A program made the translations under genes and the position numbers. Shown in pieces: positions 49,443 through 56,724 of a stretch of 64,000 bases of DNA; within the stretch, counting starts at the first letter, position 1; every line of letters begins with the position of its first letter. The DNA is from Nocardioides alkalitolerans (lineage in GTDB: Bacteria; Actinomycetota; Actinomycetes; Propionibacteriales; Nocardioidaceae): positions 2,137,501 to 2,201,500 of the forward strand of contig CP116227.1 in NCBI GenBank assembly GCA_038184435.1, written 5' to 3'. The notes beneath the pieces were generated by a model. The model made no database searches and was not told the DNA's origin. It was given only the letters and a program-made list of their open reading frames with translations.

Positions 49443-49536
49443 GGTCGGTTCCCCGGTCAGCCGGGGAACACGCCACTTTGACCATCAAATTTGATGGTCA
49501 AAGTGGTTGGTTCCCCGGTCAGCCGGGGAACCGACC
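49443..49536. repeat. Nested palindrome: two identical hairpins flanking an A+T-rich perfect palindrome
   Basis: Hairpin GGTTCCCCGG-TCAG-CCGGGGAAC occurs at 49447-49469 and again at 49509-49532. Between them, 49473-49489 (CCACTTTGACCATCAAA) and 49490-49506 are perfect 17-bp arms with no spacer. The whole 94 bp is also near-palindromic, with outer GGTCGG and CCGACC. The stop codon of the minus-strand CrtD-like gene (49519-49521) lies in the loop of the right hairpin. It can terminate both converging operons; the A+T-rich centre is exceptional for this genome and may be a protein site. Confidence 0.92.
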
Positions 49537-51036
49537 GCCCCCGTCATCCACAAGCCCGGCGACGATGCGCGCCGAGAGCAGCACGAGCGGGAGGCCGCCG
49601 CCGGGGTGGGACGAGCCGCCGACGAGGAACAGCCCCGGGACGGGCGACGCGTTCGCCGGTCGCAGGAACGCCGCCCGCGGGCCGTTCGACGACGAGCCGT
49701 AGATCGACCCGCCCGGGGTCCAGGTGCGTCGTTCGAGGTCGGCCGGGCTGACGAGGGTGCGGTGCCGCACGCGGTCGCGCACGTCGGTGCCCCGCTCCGC
49801 GAGGAGGTCGAGCACGGTGTCGGCGGTGCGCTCGGCCAGCCCGGGGGCGTCCCAGTCCGTGCCGCGGACCGGGTCGTGCGGCGGTGCGTTGACGAGCACG
49901 AACCACGCCCCCGTCCCGGGGCCGGGCACGACGGCGGGATCGTCGGGCGCCGCGACGTACACCGTGGGTCGCGCGACCGGCCGCGGCCGCCCGCGCCGGC
50001 CGAAGACGGCGTCGAACTCCGCGTCGTAGTCCTCCGCGAAGTAGACCGCGTGGTGCGGCTGGTCGGGCGGCGGGCCGTCGACGGCGAGCAGCAGCGCGAG
50101 GCCCGACAGCGACGGGGTCGTGCGCCCCACCCGGGCCGCCGCCCGGCGCGCCGTGGGGGTGCGCACGAGGTGGCCGTAGACCTGGCGCGCGTCGGCGTTC
50201 GCGACGACGACGTCCGCGGCGAGACGGCTGCCGTCCGCCAGCGCCACCCCGTCGACCCGGCCGTCGGCACGGGTGGTGACCTCGGCGACCGCGGCGCCCG
50301 TGACGACCTCGCCGCCGAGCAGCTCGAGCCGCTCCCGCAGCGCGGTGGCGATGCGGCCGAGACCACCGGGGACGTACCAGGAGCCCCACCGCTGCTCCGC
50401 CCACGGCACCGCGGCGAGGGCGGCGGGGGCGCGCCGGGGGTCCGACCCCGTGTACGTCGCGTAGCGGTCCAGCAGCATCACCAGGCGCGGGTCGTGCAGG
50501 TGCCGCCGGCCCAGCCCGCGCAGGGTGCGCCAGGGAGCCACGGTGCGCACGTCGTCGAGCCGTCGCGAGAGCCGGACCATGTCGCGCAGGCCGATGGGCG
50601 ACTCGAGGAACGGCTCGTGCGTGACGTCCCAGATCCGCTGCGCGCGGTCGAGGAAGGCGCTCCACTGCGCACCCCGCCCGGGGCCCAGCGCCGCGTCGAG
50701 GGCGTCGGGGATCGCGGCCACGTCGCCGGGCAGGTCGAGCACGGTGCCGTCGGGGAAGCGGTAGCGGCAGGCGACCTCCAGCCGTTCGAGCGGCAGCACC
50801 TCGGCCAGCGGCGCACCCGTCGCCGCGAAGAGCTCCTCGAGCACGTGCGGCATCGTCAGCAGCGACGGGCCGGTGTCGAAGAGGAACCCGTCCTGCTCGT
50901 GCACGCCGAGCTTGCCGCCGATCCCCGGCGCCTGCTCGAGCACGGTCACGCGGTGGCCCCGTGCGGCCAGCCGCACCGCGGCGGCGAGACCGCCGACGCC
51001 GGCCCCGACGACGAGCACGGCGCGGGCCCCGCTCAC
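49519..51036 (-). CDS. crtD: CrtI-family carotenoid desaturase/oxidase (CrtD-like)
   Basis: 505 residues. FAD-binding LVVGAGVGGLAAAVRLAARG, GIGGKLGVHEQDGFLFDTGP, and a C-terminal variant LFLVGGSSHPGGGLPLVLLS, the form found in CrtD/CrtO-type enzymes rather than in phytoene desaturase. With CruF and a glycosyltransferase in the same operon, a C-3',4' desaturase acting on a 1'-hydroxylated end group is the best guess; a ketolase role is possible. GTG 51036 overlaps the preceding gene by 4 bp (GTGA). Its 3' end runs into the nested palindrome. Confidence 0.82.
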   Translation of the reverse strand: MSGARAVLVVGAGVGGLAAAVRLAARGHRVTVLEQAPGIGGKLGVHEQDGFLFDTGPSLLTMPHVLEELFAATGAPLAEVLPLERLEVACRYRFPDGTVLDLPGDVAAIPDALDAALGPGRGAQWSAFLDRAQRIWDVTHEPFLESPIGLRDMVRLSRRLDDVRTVAPWRTLRGLGRRHLHDPRLVMLLDRYATYTGSDPRRAPAALAAVPWAEQRWGSWYVPGGLGRIATALRERLELLGGEVVTGAAVAEVTTRADGRVDGVALADGSRLAADVVVANADARQVYGHLVRTPTARRAAARVGRTTPSLSGLALLLAVDGPPPDQPHHAVYFAEDYDAEFDAVFGRRGRPRPVARPTVYVAAPDDPAVVPGPGTGAWFVLVNAPPHDPVRGTDWDAPGLAERTADTVLDLLAERGTDVRDRVRHRTLVSPADLERRTWTPGGSIYGSSSNGPRAAFLRPANASPVPGLFLVGGSSHPGGGLPLVLLSARIVAGLVDDGGGRFPG

Positions 51037-52184
51037 CGCTCCACCTCCACGGGACGCCCGCGCCACCGCAGCTCGCCGCGGCGACGCGCCACGAGCGAGT
51101 CGAGGGTGAGACCGGTCAGCACGAGCACCGAGGCCGGGTGGGCCAGCGCGTCGGGCAACGCCCGGCCCCGGGTCCGACGGGCGACGAGGACGCGGGAGGC
51201 GACGCCCGCGGCGTACCCGAGCAGTCCGGTACGCGAGCCCCGCAGCGCGGCGAGCGGGGGCACGACGTAGGCGAGCAGCAGCATGGCCAGCACCCCGAGC
51301 GCTCCCACCGGCGACCCGAACGCCGACCACAGCGACTTGCGGTAGCCGGCGCGGAGGGCGGGCCAGCCGGCGTACATGCGGCACGTCGCCAGGTCGCTCC
51401 CGTCGACGACGCCGCCGTGACGACCGACGGCCTTCAGCGCGCGCAGCAGCGCGATGTCCTCGAGCACCGCCGTGCGCACGGCGGCGTGGCCGCCGGCGTC
51501 GTGGTAGGCCATCGCGTCCACGACGAGCAGCTGCCCGTTGGCCGCGCTGAGGGACGGCCGGGACGAGCGCTCCGCCAGGCCGAGGGGCAGGGTGCTCATC
51601 CACGACCACTGCAGGAGCGGCTGCACGAGGCGCTCGGCGACGCCGTGGGCCCGCTGGCGCGGGTAGGGGCTGACGAGGTCGAGGCCGCTGGAGCGCAGCA
51701 GGTCGACCGAGGCGACCAGCGCGTGGGCGGCGAGGCGCACGTCGGCGTCGACGAAGACGAGCACCCCCTCCGTGTCGACCGCCTGGGCGCCCTGGTGGCA
51801 GGCCCAGGGCTTGCCCAGCCAGCCGCGCGGGGTCGGGGCGCCGGCGCGCACGACCACCCGGGGGTCCTGCTCGGCGAGCTCGGCGGCCACGGCGAGGGTG
51901 CGGTCGGTGGAGCGGTCGTCGACGACGACGAGGCGCCCCCGGCCCGGCCACGCGTCGAGCGCCGCGAGCACGCTGGTGGCGCAGGCCCGGAGGTCGCCCT
52001 CCTCGTCGCGCACCGGCAGCACCACCGTGACCGGCTCGGTCGGACGGCTGCCGGTCGGTGCGCCCGCCGGGAGCGCGGGCGTGCGCAGCCGCCGCAGGTT
52101 GTCGACGGTCAGCGCCAGGCAGCCGAGCGCGACCGCGGACCCCGCGGCCACCGCGGCGCGACCGGCGCGGGCGGGCCGGCTCAC
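51033..52184 (-). CDS. cruG: Family 2 glycosyltransferase, CruG-like
   Basis: 383 residues. An N-terminal membrane helix is followed by a GT2 domain (about 45-280) with VTVVLPVRDEEGDLRACATS, VVVDDRSTDRTLAVAAEL, WLGKPWACHQGA and GVLVFVDADVRL (DxD). The C-terminus has two to three membrane helices (GVLAMLLLAYVVPPLAAL). In cyanobacteria CruG glycosylates the 2'-hydroxyl of myxol and its gene adjoins cruF; the same pairing here supports the call. GTG 52184 overlaps cruF (GTGA). Confidence 0.78.
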   Translation of the reverse strand: MSRPARAGRAAVAAGSAVALGCLALTVDNLRRLRTPALPAGAPTGSRPTEPVTVVLPVRDEEGDLRACATSVLAALDAWPGRGRLVVVDDRSTDRTLAVAAELAEQDPRVVVRAGAPTPRGWLGKPWACHQGAQAVDTEGVLVFVDADVRLAAHALVASVDLLRSSGLDLVSPYPRQRAHGVAERLVQPLLQWSWMSTLPLGLAERSSRPSLSAANGQLLVVDAMAYHDAGGHAAVRTAVLEDIALLRALKAVGRHGGVVDGSDLATCRMYAGWPALRAGYRKSLWSAFGSPVGALGVLAMLLLAYVVPPLAALRGSRTGLLGYAAGVASRVLVARRTRGRALPDALAHPASVLVLTGLTLDSLVARRRGELRWRGRPVEVER

Positions 52185-53134
52185 CGCTGCCCCACCCCGC
52201 CGTCCCGGCCGGTGCGCTCGCCGGCGCGGCGGCCGGCGGGCTGCTCCCGCAGCAGCCGTACGACGAGGGGCACAGCCACGAGGCCCATCACGAGCCCGCC
52301 GACGAGCGCCACGGGCGGGCGCCCGAAGAAGACGGCGTGGGCGAGCACCGAGGAGGAGTAGGTCCACAGGTAGACCGCGAGCGGCACAGCGTCGACCGGG
52401 AGGCCCCGGCCGCGCGGCCCGGTCCGAGAGTCGGGCGCCGCGCGCGGCACCAGCCGGTCGAGCACGCCGATCATGAGGAACGAGACGAGCAGCCAGCCGG
52501 CGTAGTTGGTGAGCGGCACGTCGTCGATGCCGGGCAGCCCGGGTGACGGGTGGGCCCACGTCCAGTGGCCCTGGTCGACCATCTGGGGATCGAGGAAGAC
52601 GTCCCACGCGGTGAGCGCGGCGGTCCCGACGAGCGCCACCGTCCAGCGGCCCCGCGCCCCGCCCTGCGCCCCACCCCGGGCCCCGCCGAGCCGCCGCGCG
52701 ACGGCGAGGGCCGGCCAGGCCATCATCGTCCAGGCGAGCGGCACGAGGGCCGGCACGCCGAGCACCTCGAGACCCAGCGTGCCCGTGTAGGTGTACTCGC
52801 CGAACGGGAAGCCGGTGCGCACGCCGACCGCCTCGGCGACGAGGCCGCCGAGGCCCGCCACCCCGGCGAGGGTCGCGGCCGCGGCCGGACCCCGGGTCGC
52901 CCAGGCGTCGGTGAGGGCGGCCGCGGCGAGGAGCACGACGCTCGCGGTCGTGAGGCCCAGCGTGCCGCCGTCGGTGAACGGGAACGCCATCTGCGCGAGC
53001 ACGCCGCCCGCGGCGAGCACCAGCGCGGGCCAGCGGTGCGGCGCGACCGCGCGGCCTCCCCGGTGGGTGCTGCGGTGGGCGCTGCGGTGCGCACGGCGCG
53101 GCACCACCGCGAGCGGCTCGGACGTGCTGGTCAC
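52181..53134 (-). CDS. cruF: Carotenoid 1',2'-hydratase, CruF family
   Basis: 317 residues, about seven membrane helices. GVRTGFPFGEYTYTGTLGLE and TAWDVFLDPQMVDQGHWTW are the hallmark segments of the CruF/bisanhydrobacterioruberin hydratase family (Caroten_synth). YLWTYSSSVLAHAVFFGRP follows. It adds water to the psi end of lycopene or gamma-carotene, giving a 1'-hydroxyl. GTG 53134 follows GAGGGGAG and overlaps the upstream gene by 4 bp. The N-terminus has a His/Arg repeat (RRAHRSAHRSTHRGGR), likely cytosolic. Confidence 0.9.
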   Translation of the reverse strand: MTSTSEPLAVVPRRAHRSAHRSTHRGGRAVAPHRWPALVLAAGGVLAQMAFPFTDGGTLGLTTASVVLLAAAALTDAWATRGPAAAATLAGVAGLGGLVAEAVGVRTGFPFGEYTYTGTLGLEVLGVPALVPLAWTMMAWPALAVARRLGGARGGAQGGARGRWTVALVGTAALTAWDVFLDPQMVDQGHWTWAHPSPGLPGIDDVPLTNYAGWLLVSFLMIGVLDRLVPRAAPDSRTGPRGRGLPVDAVPLAVYLWTYSSSVLAHAVFFGRPPVALVGGLVMGLVAVPLVVRLLREQPAGRRAGERTGRDGGVGQR

Positions 53135-53823
53135 ACGGTTCTCCCCTCGTAGGTTCCCTCGACGTCGAGCACGGCGAGCCGGGCGAACAGCTCCTCGGCG
53201 TACCACCGCTCCGGCTCCGTCCGCCGCACCGCCGAGCGGTGGGCGGCCGAGCCGTGGGCGAACGCGCGGAGCGCCTCGTCCGAGTCCCACAGCGAGAACG
53301 TGCCCTGCAGCCCGATCGGCGCCTCGCCGATCCCCAGCGCCAACCGCAGGCCGGACGTGGCCGCGAGGTCGTCGACGACCGGCGGCACCGCCCGCCAGAA
53401 CGACAGGGCCCGCGTGGGTCGCAGCCGGGCACGCGTGATCGATGCGATGGCCCCGGTACCCACCGGGGTCTCCCCCACCGGCTCGAACGGCTCCCGCCGC
53501 GACCAGCGCCCCCGCGAGCGCACCGGGCTCATCGCGACGCGCAGCTCCTCGTGGCTGGCGCGCGACCAGGCGCGCAGCACCGGGGACGCGGCCGCCGCCG
53601 CGGCCGCCGCCCGGTCGTCCCACACGGTCAGCAGCGCCCAGTGGTGGGGGTCGGCGTCGCGCGGCGTGAAGGTGCGGGCCGACCCGGTGCCGAGAAGCTT
53701 GGCGAACCGCAACCCGGGCGTACGGCGGAGCCGCGGTCCGCCGGTCGCCATCCGTCCCAGCGCGGGCAGCACCCGGTCGGTGCCCCAGACCCGGAGCTCG
53801 ACGTGGGGCACACCGGGGCTCAC
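53131..53823 (-). CDS. Spheroidene-monooxygenase-like (CrtA-type) protein
   Basis: 230 residues. PGLRFAKLLGTGSARTFTPR, DPHHWALLTVWDDRAAA and RWYAEELFARLAVLDVEG match the family of heme-dependent spheroidene monooxygenases, which place a keto group at C2 of a 1-hydroxy or 1-methoxy carotenoid end. In this operon the 1'-hydroxyl made by CruF would be the natural substrate feature. GTG 53823 overlaps the upstream gene (GTGA); GTG 53811 would give a start nearer the domain. Distant members occur in non-phototrophs, where the reaction is little tested. Confidence 0.8.
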   Translation of the reverse strand: MSPGVPHVELRVWGTDRVLPALGRMATGGPRLRRTPGLRFAKLLGTGSARTFTPRDADPHHWALLTVWDDRAAAAAAAASPVLRAWSRASHEELRVAMSPVRSRGRWSRREPFEPVGETPVGTGAIASITRARLRPTRALSFWRAVPPVVDDLAATSGLRLALGIGEAPIGLQGTFSLWDSDEALRAFAHGSAAHRSAVRRTEPERWYAEELFARLAVLDVEGTYEGRTV

Positions 53824-54728
53824 CCGGGCACCCCGTCCGCCGTCGACGGGCCGGCCTCGAGGGCGTCGCCGCGGCGCACCCGCTGCTCCAGGGCCCGGGT
53901 CACCGTCCACCCGAGCAGCACGAACACGTGGAGCACGTAGAGCCACAGCCCCACCGCCACGACGCCGCCCACCACGCCGAGGCCGCCGAACGGCAGCCCC
54001 ACGTCGACGGGGATCGCGAGGAAGAGCTGGAAGCCGTGGAGGAAGCCCGCCAGGAACGACCCGGTGCCCAACGCGCCGACGGCCGCCACCCACCACCGCA
54101 GCGGCTCCGGCATGACGGCCACGAACACCCAGGCGAGCAGCACGGACAGCACCAGCCAGGCGGCGACGAACCCGAGCACGATGCGCAGCAGCCGGTCGCC
54201 CACGCCGGTCCCGCCGCCCTCGGGCGCGAGCGGCACGAGCAGGTCCCCGGTGGCGAGGAACGCGCCGGTCAGCACGGGCAGCGGCACGAGCGCGACGAGC
54301 ACGAGCAGGCGCGCCCGCCACCCGGTGAACCGGTCGGGCCGCGGCGCGAGGACGAGTCCGGCGCGACGCAGGCCCTCGCCGTAGAAGGACGCCGGGAACA
54401 GCAGCACGAGGGCGGCCACCACGCCGAGGTGGACGGCCGTGTCGACGAGGAGGTCGTAGGGCAGGCGCGCGCCCATGTCCGGCGGCACCAGCACCCGCAG
54501 GCCGAGCAACCGCACCTCGGCGGCGTCCGCGCCGGCGCCCCAGGTGGTCGACCACAGCGCGAGCAGCAGCCACGGCACGACAGCGATGCCCGCGAAGTAG
54601 GTGAGCGTCGCCGCCGCGGCCGACAGGTCGCGCCCTTCGAGCAGCCGGCCGGTCCCCCGGAGCAGGCCCCGGGCCTCCGCGACGACGCGGCCCCTGGTCA
54701 CCACGTCGGCACCGGCTTGGGCGCGCAT
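53820..54728 (-). CDS. YihY/virulence factor BrkB-family membrane protein
   Basis: 302 residues with six or so membrane helices (LTYFAGIAVVPWLLLALW, VVAALVLLFPASFYGEGLRR, WLVLSVLLAWVFVAVMPEPL, VAVGLWLYVLHVFVLLGW). RDLSAAAATLTYFAGIAVVPW is the characteristic opening of the family. Function unknown; not RNase BN despite older names. It is the first gene of the minus-strand operon YihY-crtA-cruF-cruG-crtD, each pair overlapping by 4 bp, so a role in pigment transport or membrane order is possible. ATG 54728 is only 15 bp from the divergent crtYc start. Confidence 0.88.
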   Translation of the reverse strand: MRAQAGADVVTRGRVVAEARGLLRGTGRLLEGRDLSAAAATLTYFAGIAVVPWLLLALWSTTWGAGADAAEVRLLGLRVLVPPDMGARLPYDLLVDTAVHLGVVAALVLLFPASFYGEGLRRAGLVLAPRPDRFTGWRARLLVLVALVPLPVLTGAFLATGDLLVPLAPEGGGTGVGDRLLRIVLGFVAAWLVLSVLLAWVFVAVMPEPLRWWVAAVGALGTGSFLAGFLHGFQLFLAIPVDVGLPFGGLGVVGGVVAVGLWLYVLHVFVLLGWTVTRALEQRVRRGDALEAGPSTADGVPG

Positions 54729-54743
54729 GCGGAGAATGGCGGC

Positions 54744-55085
54744 ATGGGCACCCTGACGTACGTCGCCATGCTCGTGTTCGTCCTCGTCGCCACCCTCCCG
54801 CTCGAGCTCGTGCTCCGCACCCGCGTGTACGCCCGGATCAAGCGCCTCGCGCTGACGATCGTCTGCGTCGGCGTGCCCTTCGTGATCTGGGACATCGCCG
54901 CGACGCACGCCGGGCACTGGTGGTTCGACCTCGACCTGACGCTCGGCATCGAGCTCCCCGGCGGCCTGCCGCTCGAGGAGTGGATGTTCTTCCTCGTCGT
55001 GCCGATCGCCTCGGTGCTGACCCTCGAGGCCGTGCGGAGCGTGCGCGGCTGGACCGTCGGCGACGAGCAGGAGGAGCGCGCGTGA
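54744..55085 (+). CDS. crtYc: Lycopene cyclase domain protein, subunit c
   Basis: 113 residues, three membrane helices. YARIKRLALTIVCVGVPFVI, WDIAATHAGHWWFD and GLPLEEWMFFLVVPIASVLT are the CrtYc motifs, including PLEEW-FF. Together with CrtYd it forms the heterodimeric actinobacterial lycopene cyclase. GGAG precedes ATG 54744. The promoter must lie inside the divergent YihY gene or in the 15-bp gap. The gene overlaps crtYd by 4 bp. Confidence 0.93.
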   Translation: MGTLTYVAMLVFVLVATLPLELVLRTRVYARIKRLALTIVCVGVPFVIWDIAATHAGHWWFDLDLTLGIELPGGLPLEEWMFFLVVPIASVLTLEAVRSVRGWTVGDEQEERA

Positions 55086-55441
55086 CGCACACCGAGGCCT
55101 CCCTGCTGGGCATCGCCGTCACGGTGGTGCTCGACCTCTGGGTGCTGCGCACCCGGCTGCTGACGCGCAAGGCCTACTGGGCGTCCTACGGCATCGTGCT
55201 GTTCTTCCAGCTCATCACGAACGAGTGGCTGACGTGGCAGGGCGTGTTCCAGTACGGCGAGGACGCCATCCTCGGCTGGCGCATCGGCCACCAGCCGGTC
55301 GAGGACGTGTTCTTCGGCTTCAGCCTCGTCACGCAGTCGATGATGTGGTGGGTGTGGTGGGGTCGCCGGGGCGTGCAGCGCGAGCTCGGCCCCGGTCCCG
55401 TGCCGGCGGTGGCGCGCAGGCTCGGACGCCGCGACGCCTGA
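55082..55441 (+). CDS. crtYd: Lycopene cyclase domain protein, subunit d
   Basis: 119 residues, three membrane helices. LDLWVLRTRLLTRKAYWASY, NEWLTWQGVFQYGEDAILGW and PVEDVFFGFSLVTQSMMWWV, with the second cyclase motif P-x-E-D-x-FF-F. With CrtYc it would cyclise one or both lycopene ends to beta (or gamma) rings. GTG 55082 overlaps crtYc (GTGA). The C-terminus is short and basic. Confidence 0.93.
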   Translation: MTHTEASLLGIAVTVVLDLWVLRTRLLTRKAYWASYGIVLFFQLITNEWLTWQGVFQYGEDAILGWRIGHQPVEDVFFGFSLVTQSMMWWVWWGRRGVQRELGPGPVPAVARRLGRRDA

Positions 55442-55473
55442 GTCGTCCGCCCGGACCCGACCCGGTCGCCCGG

Positions 55474-56592
55474 TCACCGCGAGCGCCACGCGGCGCCGTC
55501 CGCGAGGTCGTCGAGCGCGGTGCGGGTGCCCCGGTCGAGGCGGAGGGCGGCCAGCGCGCGGCGGGCATCGTCGACGAGCGCGGAGATGCGGTCCTCGACC
55601 CGCGCGACGGCCCCGGTCGCGATGAGCACGTCCCGCACCTCCGCGATCCCCGCTGCGTCGAGCGTGGGGTCGCCGAGGTGCCGGTCCAGGACGTCGCGCT
55701 GCGCAGCGGTGCCGCGCTCCAGGGCGAGGGCGACGAGCAGCGTGCGCTTGCCCTCGCGCAGGTCGCCGGCCTCCGCCTTGCCGGTCGCCCGCGGGTCGCC
55801 GAACACGTCGAGGACGTCGTCGCGCAGCTGAAACGCCTCGCCGACGGCGAGGCCGAACGCGGCGTACCCGTCCAGCAGGTCCGGAGCGGCGCCCGCGAGC
55901 GTGCCGCCGAGGCGGAGCGGGTGCTCGACGGTGTACTTCGCGCTCTTGAACTGCAGCATCCGGACGACGTCGGCGACGTCCACCCCGGTCCCTGCGCCGA
56001 GGTCGTCCTGGAGGCGCAGGTCGAGGTACTGCCCCGCGAGCACCTGGTCGCGCATCTGCTCCCAGACCGTCCGCACGGCGGGCGCCGTCGGCAGTCCCTC
56101 GACCGACCGCGCCAGCACGTCGTCGGCCCAGGTCAGGAGCAGGTCGCCGGCGAGCACGCCGACCGCCGTGCCGTGGTCGGCGGAGCGGGACCCGAAGACC
56201 CGGTGGACGGTGGGCACGCCGCGGCGCTCGTCGGCGTGGTCCATCACGTCGTCGTGGACGAGGGCGGCGAGGTGGAACAGCTCGACGGCGGTCGCGACGC
56301 CGAGCGCACCGGGCACGGCCCCGCCGCCCGACGCGCCCGCGGCGCCCAGGAGCACGAACCCGGCCCGCAGCCGCTTGCCGCCCACCGCGAGCCGCTCGAC
56401 GGCGTCGACGACCGCGCCGAGGCCGGGATCGACGTCCTCCAGCACGATCCGCCGGCGGGCGACCTCCTCGTGCAGGCGGACACCGACGACCGCGGGGTCC
56501 AGCGGCGCTCCGGTCGGTAGCGGTCGGGCCGACGCCCCGGGCAGCCTGACGACCTCGCCCCAGCCCGCCGCCTCGCTCCGCACCGCACCCAT
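55474..56592 (-). CDS. crtE: Polyprenyl (geranylgeranyl) diphosphate synthase
   Basis: 372 residues. First Asp-rich motif LVHDDVMDHADERRG, second FQLRDDVLDVFGDP, KTLLV-like GKRTLLVALALERG, and the substrate-binding GGKRLRAGFVLLGA. It elongates FPP or smaller allylic diphosphates to GGPP for CrtB. ATG 56592 is used. It converges on crtYd with a 32-bp gap that has no strong stem. An N-terminal extension of about 40 residues precedes the domain. Confidence 0.94.
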   Translation of the reverse strand: MGAVRSEAAGWGEVVRLPGASARPLPTGAPLDPAVVGVRLHEEVARRRIVLEDVDPGLGAVVDAVERLAVGGKRLRAGFVLLGAAGASGGGAVPGALGVATAVELFHLAALVHDDVMDHADERRGVPTVHRVFGSRSADHGTAVGVLAGDLLLTWADDVLARSVEGLPTAPAVRTVWEQMRDQVLAGQYLDLRLQDDLGAGTGVDVADVVRMLQFKSAKYTVEHPLRLGGTLAGAAPDLLDGYAAFGLAVGEAFQLRDDVLDVFGDPRATGKAEAGDLREGKRTLLVALALERGTAAQRDVLDRHLGDPTLDAAGIAEVRDVLIATGAVARVEDRISALVDDARRALAALRLDRGTRTALDDLADGAAWRSR

Positions 56593-56724
56593 GCCCGAGA
56601 CGGTACCCAGACGGGCGTCACGGGCGACCCGGACGGACCGGACGAGTCCGCATGACCGGCGCCGCCGGGGCTACCGGTCGGGTGCCCGTTCCCCGAGCCC
56701 CGTCCCCCACCCCCAGGAGCCACC

